Source: an uncultured Lachnospiraceae bacterium
GTDB lineage: Bacteria; Bacillota; Clostridia; Lachnospirales; Lachnospiraceae
Length of the DNA stretch: 64,000 bases
Assembly (NCBI GenBank): GCA_905199445.1
Contig: CAJKGK010000007.1
Span: forward strand, 1-64,000
Direction: 5' to 3'
The notes beneath the pieces were generated by a model. That model did not search any database, was not told the DNA's origin, and saw nothing but the letters and a program-made list of their open reading frames with translations. Numbering within the stretch: the first letter of the stretch is position 1; every line of letters begins with the position of its first letter. Below, one piece after another: positions 53,719 to 62,167 of this stretch. The position numbers and the translations under genes are program-made.

Positions 53719-54714
53719 TTAGTTTCTTTCAGGTGCCAGTGCTGCTGTAATAATAGCCATGGAGTAAACCTCCAAAGCGTTACAGCCACGGGAAAGGTCA
53801 TTGATCGGTGCGTTAAGGCCAAGAAGAATTGGGCCGTAGGCATCAAAGTTACCAAGACGCTGAGCAATCTTATAGCCGATGTTACCTGCATTGATATCCG
53901 GGAAGATAAAGGTATTGGCATGGCCGCCAACCTTGGAATCTTTACATTTTGTACGGGCAACACGAGGATCAACAGCAGCATCAAACTGAATTTCTCCTTC
54001 GATAGGCAGTTCAGGTGCTTTTGCTTTTGCTTTTGCAGCAGCGTTACGCATCTTGTCAACGTCTTCACCTTTGCCTGATCCCAGAGTGGAGTAGCTTAAG
54101 AAGGCAACTTTAGGGTCAATACCGAAAAGCTTTGCGCAATCTGCACATTCAAGCGCGATTTCCACAAGCTGATCTTCTGTTGGCTTAATATTGATGGCAC
54201 AATCACCCATGGCAAGAACTTCGTTTTCACCGATCGCTGACGGACGAACCATAATAAAGCAGGAAGATACAATGGTATTGCCCGGTTTTGTTTTAATCAG
54301 CTGAAGTGCCGGACGTACAGTATCTGCTGTGGAATATGTGGCACCGCCTAACAGAGCATCTGCAATGCCCATTTTAACAAGCATTGTTCCAAAATAGTTG
54401 GCACGCAGCAGTGTTTTCTTAGCTTCTTCAGGTGTTACACCTTTGCTTTTGCGAAGCTCACAGAACATTTCAACCATTTCATCCATACGGTCAAAGTTTT
54501 CCGGATCAATAATTTCTGCGCCGCGGATATTAAAACCACTGTCTTCAGCACAGGCAAGAACTTCATCTGGTTTTCCTACTAAAATCGGATGAAGGAAATT
54601 GCTGGCCAGAAGGCGGGAAGATGCTTCCAGGATACGGGGATCTGTTCCTTCCGTAAATACAATTTTCTTAGGACTCTTTTTTAAAATTTCGATTAACTGT
54701 CCAAATCCAAACAT
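53719..54714 (-). CDS. pta: Phosphate acetyltransferase
   Basis: A 331-residue enzyme that interconverts acetyl-CoA and acetyl phosphate. It begins KIVFTEGTDPRILEASSRLL, with SSCFIMVRPSAIGENEVLAMGDCAIN-type core near residue 155 and HANTFIFPDINAGNIGYKIAQRL near 265. It is the compact form without the N-terminal regulatory domain. AGGAGA precedes the ATG. Acetate kinase is not adjacent in this window, unlike in many Clostridia where pta-ackA pair. Confidence 0.94.
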   Translation of the reverse strand: MFGFGQLIEILKKSPKKIVFTEGTDPRILEASSRLLASNFLHPILVGKPDEVLACAEDSGFNIRGAEIIDPENFDRMDEMVEMFCELRKSKGVTPEEAKKTLLRANYFGTMLVKMGIADALLGGATYSTADTVRPALQLIKTKPGNTIVSSCFIMVRPSAIGENEVLAMGDCAINIKPTEDQLVEIALECADCAKLFGIDPKVAFLSYSTLGSGKGEDVDKMRNAAAKAKAKAPELPIEGEIQFDAAVDPRVARTKCKDSKVGGHANTFIFPDINAGNIGYKIAQRLGNFDAYGPILLGLNAPINDLSRGCNALEVYSMAIITAALAPERN

Positions 54715-54838
54715 AATTGAATGTCTCCTTTTGTATAATGTTTTACCACATTTTTATAAACTTTCCATCCTTATTTTATACTTTTTTAGCCTAAATTACA
54801 ATGGATTTCTTTGTATTTTCCTGAGTGCAAAAGCCGGA

Positions 54839-55882
54839 TCAGGGTTTTGAAGTTGTAAAACAATATTTGGTTGTGGTGTCGTAGGAATTTCCGGCTTTCA
54901 GAATAATGGACGGGAAGTTTTCACAGGAAAGGGCGTTGGGGAAATGCTGGGTTTCCAGGCAGAATCCGGAACGCTTAATATAACGGGCACCCGATTTTCC
55001 GGGCTGATTTTCCAGAAAATTGCCACTGTAGAACTGAACGCCAGGCTGATCGGTTTCTACAGACATGCTGATGCCTGTTTTGGGAGATGTCACATGGGCA
55101 ATCCGGCGAAATCCGCTGCCGTCAGGGATAAAATTATGGTCATAGCCGCCGGCATTTTTAAGCTGGATATCTTCCTGATCAATATCACGGCCAATGGTTT
55201 TGGGCTCACGGAAATCAAAGGCTGTATTTTCCACAGAAAGAATCTTTCCTGTAGGCAGACAGCCGCCGTCATTTTCGGTAAATGCAGATGCGTTAAGGGT
55301 AAGAACATGATCCAAAATCGAGCCGTCCCCTTCACCGGAAAGATTAAAATATGTATGATTGGTCAGGTTGACCGGTGTATCTGCATCAGACTTTGCATGA
55401 TAGGATATCGTCAGGGTATTGGTATCATCAAAGGTATAATCTACAGAAACTTCCAGATTTCCGGGATAATTTTCTTCTCCATCTGAAGAAAGGCGGCTGC
55501 AGCGCACACCATTTTCCACAGGCGTAATATCAAAATATTGTTTGTCAAACCCCTGATAACCGCCGTGGAGATGATTGGGGCCATCGTTGGCCGCCAGCGT
55601 ATAGGTATGGCCGTTTAAGGTAAATCGGGACTGACCGATTCTATTGCCCACGCGGCCGATGCATGCGCCCAGGTAGCAGCCGTTTGTCCGGTATTCGTCA
55701 AGGGTTTTGTATCCCAGAGCCACATCTGTGGGGGTTTGATTTTGATGAATCACAATTTCCGTAATTGCGGCGCCGTAGTTAATGACGGATACATAGTTGC
55801 CGTGGGCGTTTTCCAGTTTATAGGAAAAAACGTCCCGGCCGTTGGGAAGTGTTCCAAAGGGTGTTTTTGTAATGGTTGTCAT
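54839..55882 (-). CDS. galM: Aldose 1-epimerase
   Basis: A 347-residue mutarotase that interconverts alpha and beta anomers of aldoses. NHLHGG near residue 93 and NLTNHTYFNLSGEGDG near 172 hold the active-site His residues, and the catalytic Glu is near the C-terminus (SGFCLETQHFP). AGGAGG precedes the ATG. It lies 24 nt after the DUF218 gene in the same direction, so the two form an operon. Confidence 0.93.
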   Translation of the reverse strand: MTTITKTPFGTLPNGRDVFSYKLENAHGNYVSVINYGAAITEIVIHQNQTPTDVALGYKTLDEYRTNGCYLGACIGRVGNRIGQSRFTLNGHTYTLAANDGPNHLHGGYQGFDKQYFDITPVENGVRCSRLSSDGEENYPGNLEVSVDYTFDDTNTLTISYHAKSDADTPVNLTNHTYFNLSGEGDGSILDHVLTLNASAFTENDGGCLPTGKILSVENTAFDFREPKTIGRDIDQEDIQLKNAGGYDHNFIPDGSGFRRIAHVTSPKTGISMSVETDQPGVQFYSGNFLENQPGKSGARYIKRSGFCLETQHFPNALSCENFPSIILKAGNSYDTTTKYCFTTSKP

Positions 55883-55906
55883 GATAGTTCCTCCTCCATT
55901 TTGTTG

Positions 55907-56563
55907 TTATTTGAAAGTCATTTGCTGACTGCCATCTGTTTTTTGGGGTACATATTGGGTACCATAGCGGACAATGAGATCATTAAACTGGCTTCCCATA
56001 CGGCTTAGTTCTCCCAGCACGGTCTGTATTTTTTCGGGATCCAGATACCAGTTTTCTCTGCTGATGTTTTGGGTGACTGAAGGGCATATAAAAAATTGGG
56101 TATTTGGATATAAAATTTCATAATACATTTTGGCCCGGCGGGCATGAAAAGCCTGACAGCAGATGATTGCCTTGTGGATTTTCAGGCCTAAATGATCCGT
56201 AAGTTTTCTGGAATAAACCGCATTTTCGTAGGTAAAGGTTGCCTTATTTTCCTTTAAAATGGCGGATTCGGGAACATGATCCAAGGTCAGCACATCATGG
56301 AGAAAGTCCCATTCACTTTCCCAGACGCCGCTGCTTTTTGGGGGTGTAATTTCTTCATCCTGGTCTGAGGGGCCGGGGAAATATCCGGTCAGCTTACTAT
56401 ATTTGCCTGAGGGCAAAATCAGGGGTGCAAGACCGCTGTGATAGAGTCTGGCGGCTGTATGGGCCAGCGCTGCGTGGCCGGAGCCGGGAATAAAAATAAT
56501 ATCTGATTTTTCCGGCTGATCTTCAAGGAAAATCATATTTGTAAATTCTTCGATAAAATGCAT
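55907..56563 (-). CDS. DUF218 (YdcF/SanA-like) protein
   Basis: A 218-residue protein of the DUF218/YdcF family. DIIFIPGSGHAALAHTAARLYHSGLAPLILPSG is at residues 20-55, the family Glu/Asn region TFTYENAVYSRK near 110, and CQAFHARRAKMYYEIL near 137. There is no signal peptide or membrane helix, unlike SanA/ElyC, so it is the cytosolic YdcF-like form, which can bind S-adenosylmethionine. Function unknown. TTTGGAGG precedes the ATG. Confidence 0.85.
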   Translation of the reverse strand: MHFIEEFTNMIFLEDQPEKSDIIFIPGSGHAALAHTAARLYHSGLAPLILPSGKYSKLTGYFPGPSDQDEEITPPKSSGVWESEWDFLHDVLTLDHVPESAILKENKATFTYENAVYSRKLTDHLGLKIHKAIICCQAFHARRAKMYYEILYPNTQFFICPSVTQNISRENWYLDPEKIQTVLGELSRMGSQFNDLIVRYGTQYVPQKTDGSQQMTFK

Positions 56564-56691
56564 GGGAAACCTCCAAAATGTATGACTGCCCGTTGCCCTG
56601 TTGTATGTAACCTTCTATACTGAGGGTATTATAGCATATGGGCAGTCAACTTTAAAGGCTTATTCCTGAGATATGGCTTATGACTGAGGGT

Positions 56692-57477
56692 TTATGACTG
56701 AGGCTGGCCGGAGGTATTTTGAATCTGTTTGCCTGTATGATCGGTGGTGTAGTTTTGGGTATAGATTAATTGGGATATGGGGACAATTTCATAGCCTTTT
56801 TCCTGGAGCCCTACAATTACCCTCTCCAGCGCATCTTTTGTATATTTTGCGCCGTTATGCATTAGAATAATGGAGCCATTGCACAGCTTATCGCTGTCCA
56901 CAACTCTGGAAACAATATCATCAGCGCCGTAATCCTTCCAGTCCAGACTGTCAATATTCCACTGAATCACATGATAGCCCATGCCGTTGGCAACTTCGAT
57001 TAACTGATTGTTATAGTCTCCATAAGGTGGGCGGAACAAAATCATATCCTTGCCGGTCAGTTCCCTGACCCGGTCATGGGCGGCCTGGATTTCTTCCTGA
57101 CACTGGGAAACAGAAAGCTGGGACATTTGTTTGTGATTTTCGGAATGGTTGCCAAGGTCGTGGCCGGCTGCGGCAATTTTTTTGACATCCTCCGGATAGC
57201 TTTCGATCCATCCGCCGGTCATGAAAAATGTCGTGTGTACATTGTATTTGGCCAGAATATCCAGAAGGGTTTGGGTATCTTCGTTCCCCCAGGCGGCATC
57301 AAAAGAAATGGATACCCTTGGTTTATCTGTATCGACACAGTAAATAGGAATTTTCCGGCTGCCATCGGCTGTAGCCGTGATTGCCGATGGCGCGGCGAAG
57401 TGCCATACTGCAAGGCCGGTAAGCATTATACTTGCAACAAGGCACCCTGTACGAAGAAAGGAATTAAGAGATTTCAT
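56692..57477 (-). CDS. Polysaccharide deacetylase (PdaB/sporulation type)
   Basis: A 261-residue secreted or membrane-anchored deacetylase. The N-terminal hydrophobic segment spans residues 8-30. The NodB domain has the catalytic motif SFDAAWG near residue 57, NHSENH near 112, RPPYGDYN near 150 and a terminal HNGA near 207. The FDAAWG form in place of FDDG is typical of the PdaB/CDA sporulation group, where it helps cortex maintenance; that role is inferred. It is divergent from rpoN. Confidence 0.87.
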   Translation of the reverse strand: MKSLNSFLRTGCLVASIMLTGLAVWHFAAPSAITATADGSRKIPIYCVDTDKPRVSISFDAAWGNEDTQTLLDILAKYNVHTTFFMTGGWIESYPEDVKKIAAAGHDLGNHSENHKQMSQLSVSQCQEEIQAAHDRVRELTGKDMILFRPPYGDYNNQLIEVANGMGYHVIQWNIDSLDWKDYGADDIVSRVVDSDKLCNGSIILMHNGAKYTKDALERVIVGLQEKGYEIVPISQLIYTQNYTTDHTGKQIQNTSGQPQS

Positions 57478-57633
57478 AGATCATTCACCTGGAATGGTTT
57501 GTATATGGATATGCACGGCATGGCGTAAAAAGAACGGTTGGTTTTTTTAGAATTTTAACTGCATTTTAACTTGTTGCAGGGGGTATCCATGATATGATAA
57601 AATAATTATAAAATTTTTAAGGGAGAAAAAAAG

Positions 57634-59013
57634 ATGGAACTTAACATGGAATTATCTGCCGGTGTGGCATTGTCTCAGAAAATGATACAGTCGGTAGAAA
57701 TTCTTCAGATGAGTGCGCTTGAACTGGAGCAGTATATTAAGGATGCAGCGATGGACAATCCCATCATTGAATTAGATGAGACTTTTACCCGGGGCTCATC
57801 GGAGGATGAACAGGATGGCGAACTGAAAAGAAAGCTGGAGTGGCTGCGTTCCAGTGATGAACAAAACAGGGTTTATTATGCTCAGGAATATGATGAAGGG
57901 GATTCTTTGACGGATTCCTGGAATATTCAGGCTGAAGAAGGGGAGGATCTGGCTCAGTATCTGATGTCCCAGCTGGTAGACGGGAAATTTGAGGAAAAAG
58001 ACATGGAAATTTTAAATTACATGGTTCTTTGTCTGGACGAAAAAGGCTACTTTACAGAAGCGCTCCATGAGGTGGGACAACATTTTTTCGTTTCTCAATC
58101 CCATATAGAACATCTCCTTGGCGTCCTTCAGTCTTTGGAGCCGGCCGGTGTAGGTGCCCGGAATTTAAAGGAATGTCTTTTGCTTCAGCTTGAACGAAAG
58201 AAGATGAATAATGCTGTTGTCAGGGAGATTATAGAAAATCATCTGGAATTGCTGGGGAAGAACCAGATTCATGTGATTGCCCGGAAAATGAAGCTTTCCA
58301 CTGAAGAAGTGGCGGAAGATGCTGCTTTGATCCGCAGCCTGAATCCAAAACCAGGCAGCCATTTCGCCTCCAGACAGAATCTTAAATACATCACCCCTGA
58401 TGTTACCGTTGTCCGTCTGGGCGGATATTTTGAAATCCTTTTAAATGAATACATGTATCCTAAAATTCAGCTCAACGAATATTATATTAAAATGTTGGAC
58501 AGGGATAACTCCCGGGAAGTGCAGACCTATGTCAAAGAAAAGGTGCGTCAGGCGCAGTGGGTGATGAATTGTATTACCCAGCGAAGCAGTACTTTATTGG
58601 AGGTATCCCGGGCCATTGTGGATTGGCAGTCCCGCTTTTTTGTTATGGGACCGGGAAATCTTAAGCCTTTGAAGCTGGAAGATGTTGCCCGAAAATTAAA
58701 TATCCATGAGTCTACGGTCAGTCGTGCCGTTAAAGATAAATACCTGCAGTGTTCGTGGGGGATTTATCCTATGAATTATTTCTTTTCCAAAGCTTTGCCG
58801 GCTGCCCGGCGGGCGGAGGGGATCACACCGGAGGAAATCAAGCAGAAAATACACCAGATTGTGGATCGCGAGGATAAGAAAAAGCCATTGAGTGACCGGC
58901 TGATCGCAGAGGCTCTTTGTGAGATGGGAATTACAATTTCAAGGCGTACCGTGACCAAATACCGGGAAGCAGAAAACATCCGGGATGCCGGCGGCAGAAA
59001 ACAGTACGATTAA
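57634..59013 (+). CDS. rpoN: RNA polymerase sigma-54 factor
   Basis: A 459-residue sigma-54 factor. Region I (LSQKMIQSVEILQMSALELEQYI) begins at residue 11. The core-binding domain follows, then the -12 element helix-turn-helix LNIHESTVSRAVKDKYLQCSWGIYP near residue 355. The RpoN box ISRRTVTKYREAENI lies near residue 436. It directs polymerase to GG(-24)/GC(-12) promoters that need an AAA+ activator. Two such promoters and an activator gene are within 6.5 kb. Confidence 0.94.
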   Translation: MELNMELSAGVALSQKMIQSVEILQMSALELEQYIKDAAMDNPIIELDETFTRGSSEDEQDGELKRKLEWLRSSDEQNRVYYAQEYDEGDSLTDSWNIQAEEGEDLAQYLMSQLVDGKFEEKDMEILNYMVLCLDEKGYFTEALHEVGQHFFVSQSHIEHLLGVLQSLEPAGVGARNLKECLLLQLERKKMNNAVVREIIENHLELLGKNQIHVIARKMKLSTEEVAEDAALIRSLNPKPGSHFASRQNLKYITPDVTVVRLGGYFEILLNEYMYPKIQLNEYYIKMLDRDNSREVQTYVKEKVRQAQWVMNCITQRSSTLLEVSRAIVDWQSRFFVMGPGNLKPLKLEDVARKLNIHESTVSRAVKDKYLQCSWGIYPMNYFFSKALPAARRAEGITPEEIKQKIHQIVDREDKKKPLSDRLIAEALCEMGITISRRTVTKYREAENIRDAGGRKQYD

Positions 59014-59097
59014 AAAGCAGAAATCATTTGCGAAAACAGTCATAATCTGATAAGATGAGGTCAGACATAAAATATTATATAAGATATATGAAGTGAG

Positions 59098-59778
59098 ATG
59101 AGTGATATGGCAGTTTTAAAAAAACAGTCGCTGGTCGATCAGATTTATGACCAGATCCGCCTTGGAATCATTACGCTTAAGATGCCTCTTGGGAGCCGCC
59201 TTAATGTGAGTGAGCTTCAGGAAAGATACGGGGTCAGCAGTACACCGATCCGCGAGGCGATTAACCGGCTTCAGAAGGAAGGGCTTGTGGAATATGAGAA
59301 TAATATTGGAGCCCGGGTTGTATCCATCAGTGAAGAAGATGTGGTGGAGATTCAGGAGCTGGCGATGACTCTCCATGCAGCTGCTGTGCGGCTGGCGATG
59401 AAGCGGGGAGATCATGAGGTGATGGCGGAGGCAATCCGCGGCGAGATTGAAAAATATAAAGCCGCAAAAACCTTTGATGAGCGGACCGTTTGCGTCCATA
59501 ATATAATTGGAACTTTTTATGTTAATTGCGGAAATTCCCGTCTGGATTCCAATATGGGAATTATCAAAGGACTTCAGCTGATTTTGAGAAATATTTACGG
59601 TCAGGCAATGACCAGCGCCAACGGTACCTTTATGGCTGATAACAGCGAAGATTTTGAAAAAATTTATGATGCCGTTATGGAAGGCAATCCACGGCGGATT
59701 ATTGATCTTCTGGAACGCAACGAGAAACGGGCAACACCGGTGATTGTTAAAGCGCTGGGAGAGGTACAGGAAAAGTAA
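59098..59778 (+). CDS. GntR-family (FadR/FCD type) regulator
   Basis: A 226-residue regulator. The N-terminal winged helix (residues 10-72) contains LNVSELQERYGVSSTPIREAINRLQKEGLVE. The FCD-type helical effector domain follows (VEIQELAMTLHAAAVRLAMK). FCD regulators often sense organic acids. Two close starts are possible: ATG 59098 and ATG 59107; neither has a strong ribosome site. It converges with the serine hydrolase gene, with a perfect 14-bp hairpin at the join. Confidence 0.87.
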   Translation: MSDMAVLKKQSLVDQIYDQIRLGIITLKMPLGSRLNVSELQERYGVSSTPIREAINRLQKEGLVEYENNIGARVVSISEEDVVEIQELAMTLHAAAVRLAMKRGDHEVMAEAIRGEIEKYKAAKTFDERTVCVHNIIGTFYVNCGNSRLDSNMGIIKGLQLILRNIYGQAMTSANGTFMADNSEDFEKIYDAVMEGNPRRIIDLLERNEKRATPVIVKALGEVQEK

Positions 59779-59826
59779 GGAAAGGTATATGCCTTACTTT
59801 TCCTGTGAACCTGTCGGACTTTACAG
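59767..59826. terminator. Double hairpin between converging genes
   Basis: A 14-bp perfect stem (59767-59780 with 59792-59805) overlaps the end of the GntR gene. A second stem, ACCTGT/ACAGGT (59810-59825), follows. No clear T run, so termination efficiency is uncertain. Confidence 0.6.
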
Positions 59827-60954
59827 GTGTGAATAAAGAATATTTAAAATATTCGGAAGAAACTTATCTTTTGGGGCGGAAATGGCATGCATGGCAACAA
59901 AAAGCGATAGTTTATTGACGGGATCAATCTGATTCATGCAGCCTCCCAGACCACCCCATGACAGTGAATGGGCCGGCGCCAGTGTAAGAGCGGCTGCCGG
60001 ATCAAAGATAACTGACATACCCAATCCCCATCCAATTCCCATGTCGGGCTTGACTTTATGGAAATCTTCCAAACATGTTTCATTCAATTGATTTTCTCCC
60101 ATAAGTTTTATACTGTTTTCAGATAGAATACGGTTTTTAGTTTTTCCCACGCCCCCACAGGCGATGGCATCTGCAAATGTGATATAGTCATCCACGGTTG
60201 TAATGATACCGCCGCCGCCGCTTTCGCCAAGAACACTCCAGGTTTCGCTGCTGATTTGAGAAAGCCCATGGGTTGACGGATCATAGACATACTGTGGCGC
60301 AATACGTTTCTTTTTTTCTTCCGGAACATAAAATCCTGTATCTGTCATGCCAAGTGGCTCAAAAATATTTTTTTTCATATAATTCCCCAGCGTTTCTCCG
60401 GAAATAACTTCGATGAGTCTGCCCAGTATTTCACAGTTATAGCCGTATTGCCAGTGGGTTCCCGGTTCAAACTGCAGGGGTTCCCGGGAAATCGCTTTCA
60501 CAAACAACGCATTGGTGACCGATGCGCGGGGATGGGTTTGAAGCAATTCGCGTATGGAAGGGGAATCTGAATCATAGCTGATTCCGGATGTCATTTTTAG
60601 CAGGTCAATAATACGGATTTTATTGGCTGCAGGGAGCAGGGTAAACGTACCGTATTTGACCTTCATATTTGAAAATTCAGGAAGATATAATTCTAAAGGT
60701 TCCCGCAGCTGCAGCTTTCCTTTTTCCAGAAGCTGCATAAGGGCCACACTGGTCATGATTTTTGTTGCTGAATAAATGTTATATAAGGCATTGGGTGCCA
60801 CAGGAATCTGATTTTTAACATCCATATAGCCTGAGGCATGCCGGTACACCTGACAGTGATTCTGATAGATCACACAATCAATGCCGGAGGTTCCAACTCT
60901 GGGCACCGCTTCATCTAAAAATTCATTGAGATATTTTTCTAATGGTTGCAGCAT
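59821..60954 (-). CDS. Beta-lactamase-family serine hydrolase
   Basis: A 377-residue class-C-beta-lactamase-like hydrolase. The nucleophile motif is S62-A-T-K65 (YNIYSATKIMTS) and the tyrosine motif is YGYN near residue 169. HSLSWGGLGGC near 333 takes the place of the usual KTG box. There is no signal peptide, so it is cytosolic, which argues for an esterase or amidase rather than a resistance enzyme. AGGAG precedes the ATG. It follows the PanE-like gene by 22 nt and is driven by the minus-strand sigma-54 promoter at 62058-62073. Confidence 0.85.
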   Translation of the reverse strand: MLQPLEKYLNEFLDEAVPRVGTSGIDCVIYQNHCQVYRHASGYMDVKNQIPVAPNALYNIYSATKIMTSVALMQLLEKGKLQLREPLELYLPEFSNMKVKYGTFTLLPAANKIRIIDLLKMTSGISYDSDSPSIRELLQTHPRASVTNALFVKAISREPLQFEPGTHWQYGYNCEILGRLIEVISGETLGNYMKKNIFEPLGMTDTGFYVPEEKKKRIAPQYVYDPSTHGLSQISSETWSVLGESGGGGIITTVDDYITFADAIACGGVGKTKNRILSENSIKLMGENQLNETCLEDFHKVKPDMGIGWGLGMSVIFDPAAALTLAPAHSLSWGGLGGCMNQIDPVNKLSLFVAMHAISAPKDKFLPNILNILYSHL

Positions 60955-60976
60955 ATTTTTCTCCTAATGGTATGAT

Positions 60977-62020
60977 TTATATGTGGTACAATTCATATTC
61001 CCTGTCCAGCTGATCAAACAGTGTTATATTTTCCATGGACAGAGGAAGCTTTCCCTGTTCAATTTTACTTACAATCTCAACAACCTTATCATTATAAGGG
61101 GTATCAATACCGTACTGATCGCCGGTCTGGCAGACATAACCGTTAATCATTCCAACCTCTGTAACTCTGCCTTTTTCCAAATCCTGAAGCATGCTGGCTT
61201 TGGCTGTACGCATGTCCGAGTACATGGTAAGAAACATTTCCTGATTGGCATTAAACATTTCCTGATCTTTAATATCCAGTGTGACAGGCGACTGTTCATG
61301 TAAAAGGATGGGCAGTTTGTAACCTGCGGCTTCACAGCATTGTTTGACTTCCCGCCCAAGATAACTTAAACAGGCCCTGGCTGTATCATTGTCCAAAACT
61401 TCTCCGAAAGTGGCACCACAGGCCGCAGACATACCGCTCATACAGGCATTATTGATCAGCTTTCCCCAGCGTGAGGCCATTAAATGAGAGGAGATCAGTG
61501 TTGGCCCCATATAATTTAATACCTGGGCGACCTTTTCGATTCTTGGGCTTACAGAGCCGTCGATTTCACCGATTTCAAAAAGATGATCATTTCTGGATAA
61601 ATCCTGAGTCAATTCAGAAACACCGGGTTCAATAAAAGTGGCGCCCCAAAGAACAGTTCCGCCCACGGTTCTGTTTTCTCCCACATATTGCGCTACAAAA
61701 GGTTCGGGAACACCATTTTGTAATGTACAAACCGTACTGTCTGCGCCAAGATGAGGCAGTAGATTGGGAAGCACGGCTTCATTGGCTGTTTGTTTTGTAA
61801 AGAGAAAAACAATATCATAAATGCCATGCATTTGTTCCGGTGTTATTGCACGTACAGGAACGTTCAGATTCACTGTTCCGATGATATGAGCCCCGCTTTG
61901 ATTCATTTTGTCTACGTGAGCCTGATAATTGTCAATAAGTTCCACATCGCAGCCGCCCATTGTCATGTAAGCTCCCAATACTGTTCCCATAGCGCCGCAT
62001 CCTAAAATTGCTACTTTCAT
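60977..62020 (-). CDS. 2-dehydropantoate 2-reductase family protein (ApbA/PanE)
   Basis: A 347-residue reductase with the N-terminal Rossmann motif ILGCGAMG near residue 5 and TKQTANEAVLPNL near 75. The C-terminal ketopantoate-reductase helical domain contains the catalytic-Lys region WGKLINNACMSG near 190 (S-x-K-W-x-K-like). The family reduces 2-keto acids using NADPH. Placement in a sigma-54 catabolic operon suggests a different keto acid than pantoate. First gene of the minus-strand sigma-54 operon. Confidence 0.82.
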   Translation of the reverse strand: MKVAILGCGAMGTVLGAYMTMGGCDVELIDNYQAHVDKMNQSGAHIIGTVNLNVPVRAITPEQMHGIYDIVFLFTKQTANEAVLPNLLPHLGADSTVCTLQNGVPEPFVAQYVGENRTVGGTVLWGATFIEPGVSELTQDLSRNDHLFEIGEIDGSVSPRIEKVAQVLNYMGPTLISSHLMASRWGKLINNACMSGMSAACGATFGEVLDNDTARACLSYLGREVKQCCEAAGYKLPILLHEQSPVTLDIKDQEMFNANQEMFLTMYSDMRTAKASMLQDLEKGRVTEVGMINGYVCQTGDQYGIDTPYNDKVVEIVSKIEQGKLPLSMENITLFDQLDREYELYHI

Positions 62021-62057
62021 AAGTAAAACCTCCTATTATTTTTTCGCTAATAATAAC

Positions 62058-62073
62058 AGCAAATTATGTGCCA
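62058..62073 (-). promoter_or_regulatory. Sigma-54 promoter of the PanE-hydrolase operon
   Basis: Read on the minus strand: TGGCACA, 4 nt, TTGCT. GG and GC are separated by 10 nt, as in canonical -24/-12 sites. It starts about 38 nt before the first gene. The activator gene is divergent, just to the right. Confidence 0.85.
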
Positions 62074-62126
62074 GATTGCCAATATTTCTATATAAAAATG
62101 CTGGTGCACATCTATGCATTTTCTGC

Positions 62127-62132
62127 TATACT
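62127..62132 (+). promoter_or_regulatory. Extended -10 promoter of the activator gene
   Basis: TGC directly precedes TATACT (62127-62132), an extended -10. The -35 region (GTGCAC) is poor. It lies about 36 nt before the ATG. An inverted repeat AATGC/GCATT at 62097-62120 overlaps the -35 region. Confidence 0.5.
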
Positions 62133-62167
62133 ATGAATGAAATTAATGTTCTATAGGGGGAATATGC

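Noticed and set aside
59821..60954. Beta-lactam resistance gene
   Set aside because: SxxK and YxN motifs are present, but there is no export signal, the KTG box is replaced, and it is in a sigma-54 metabolic operon.
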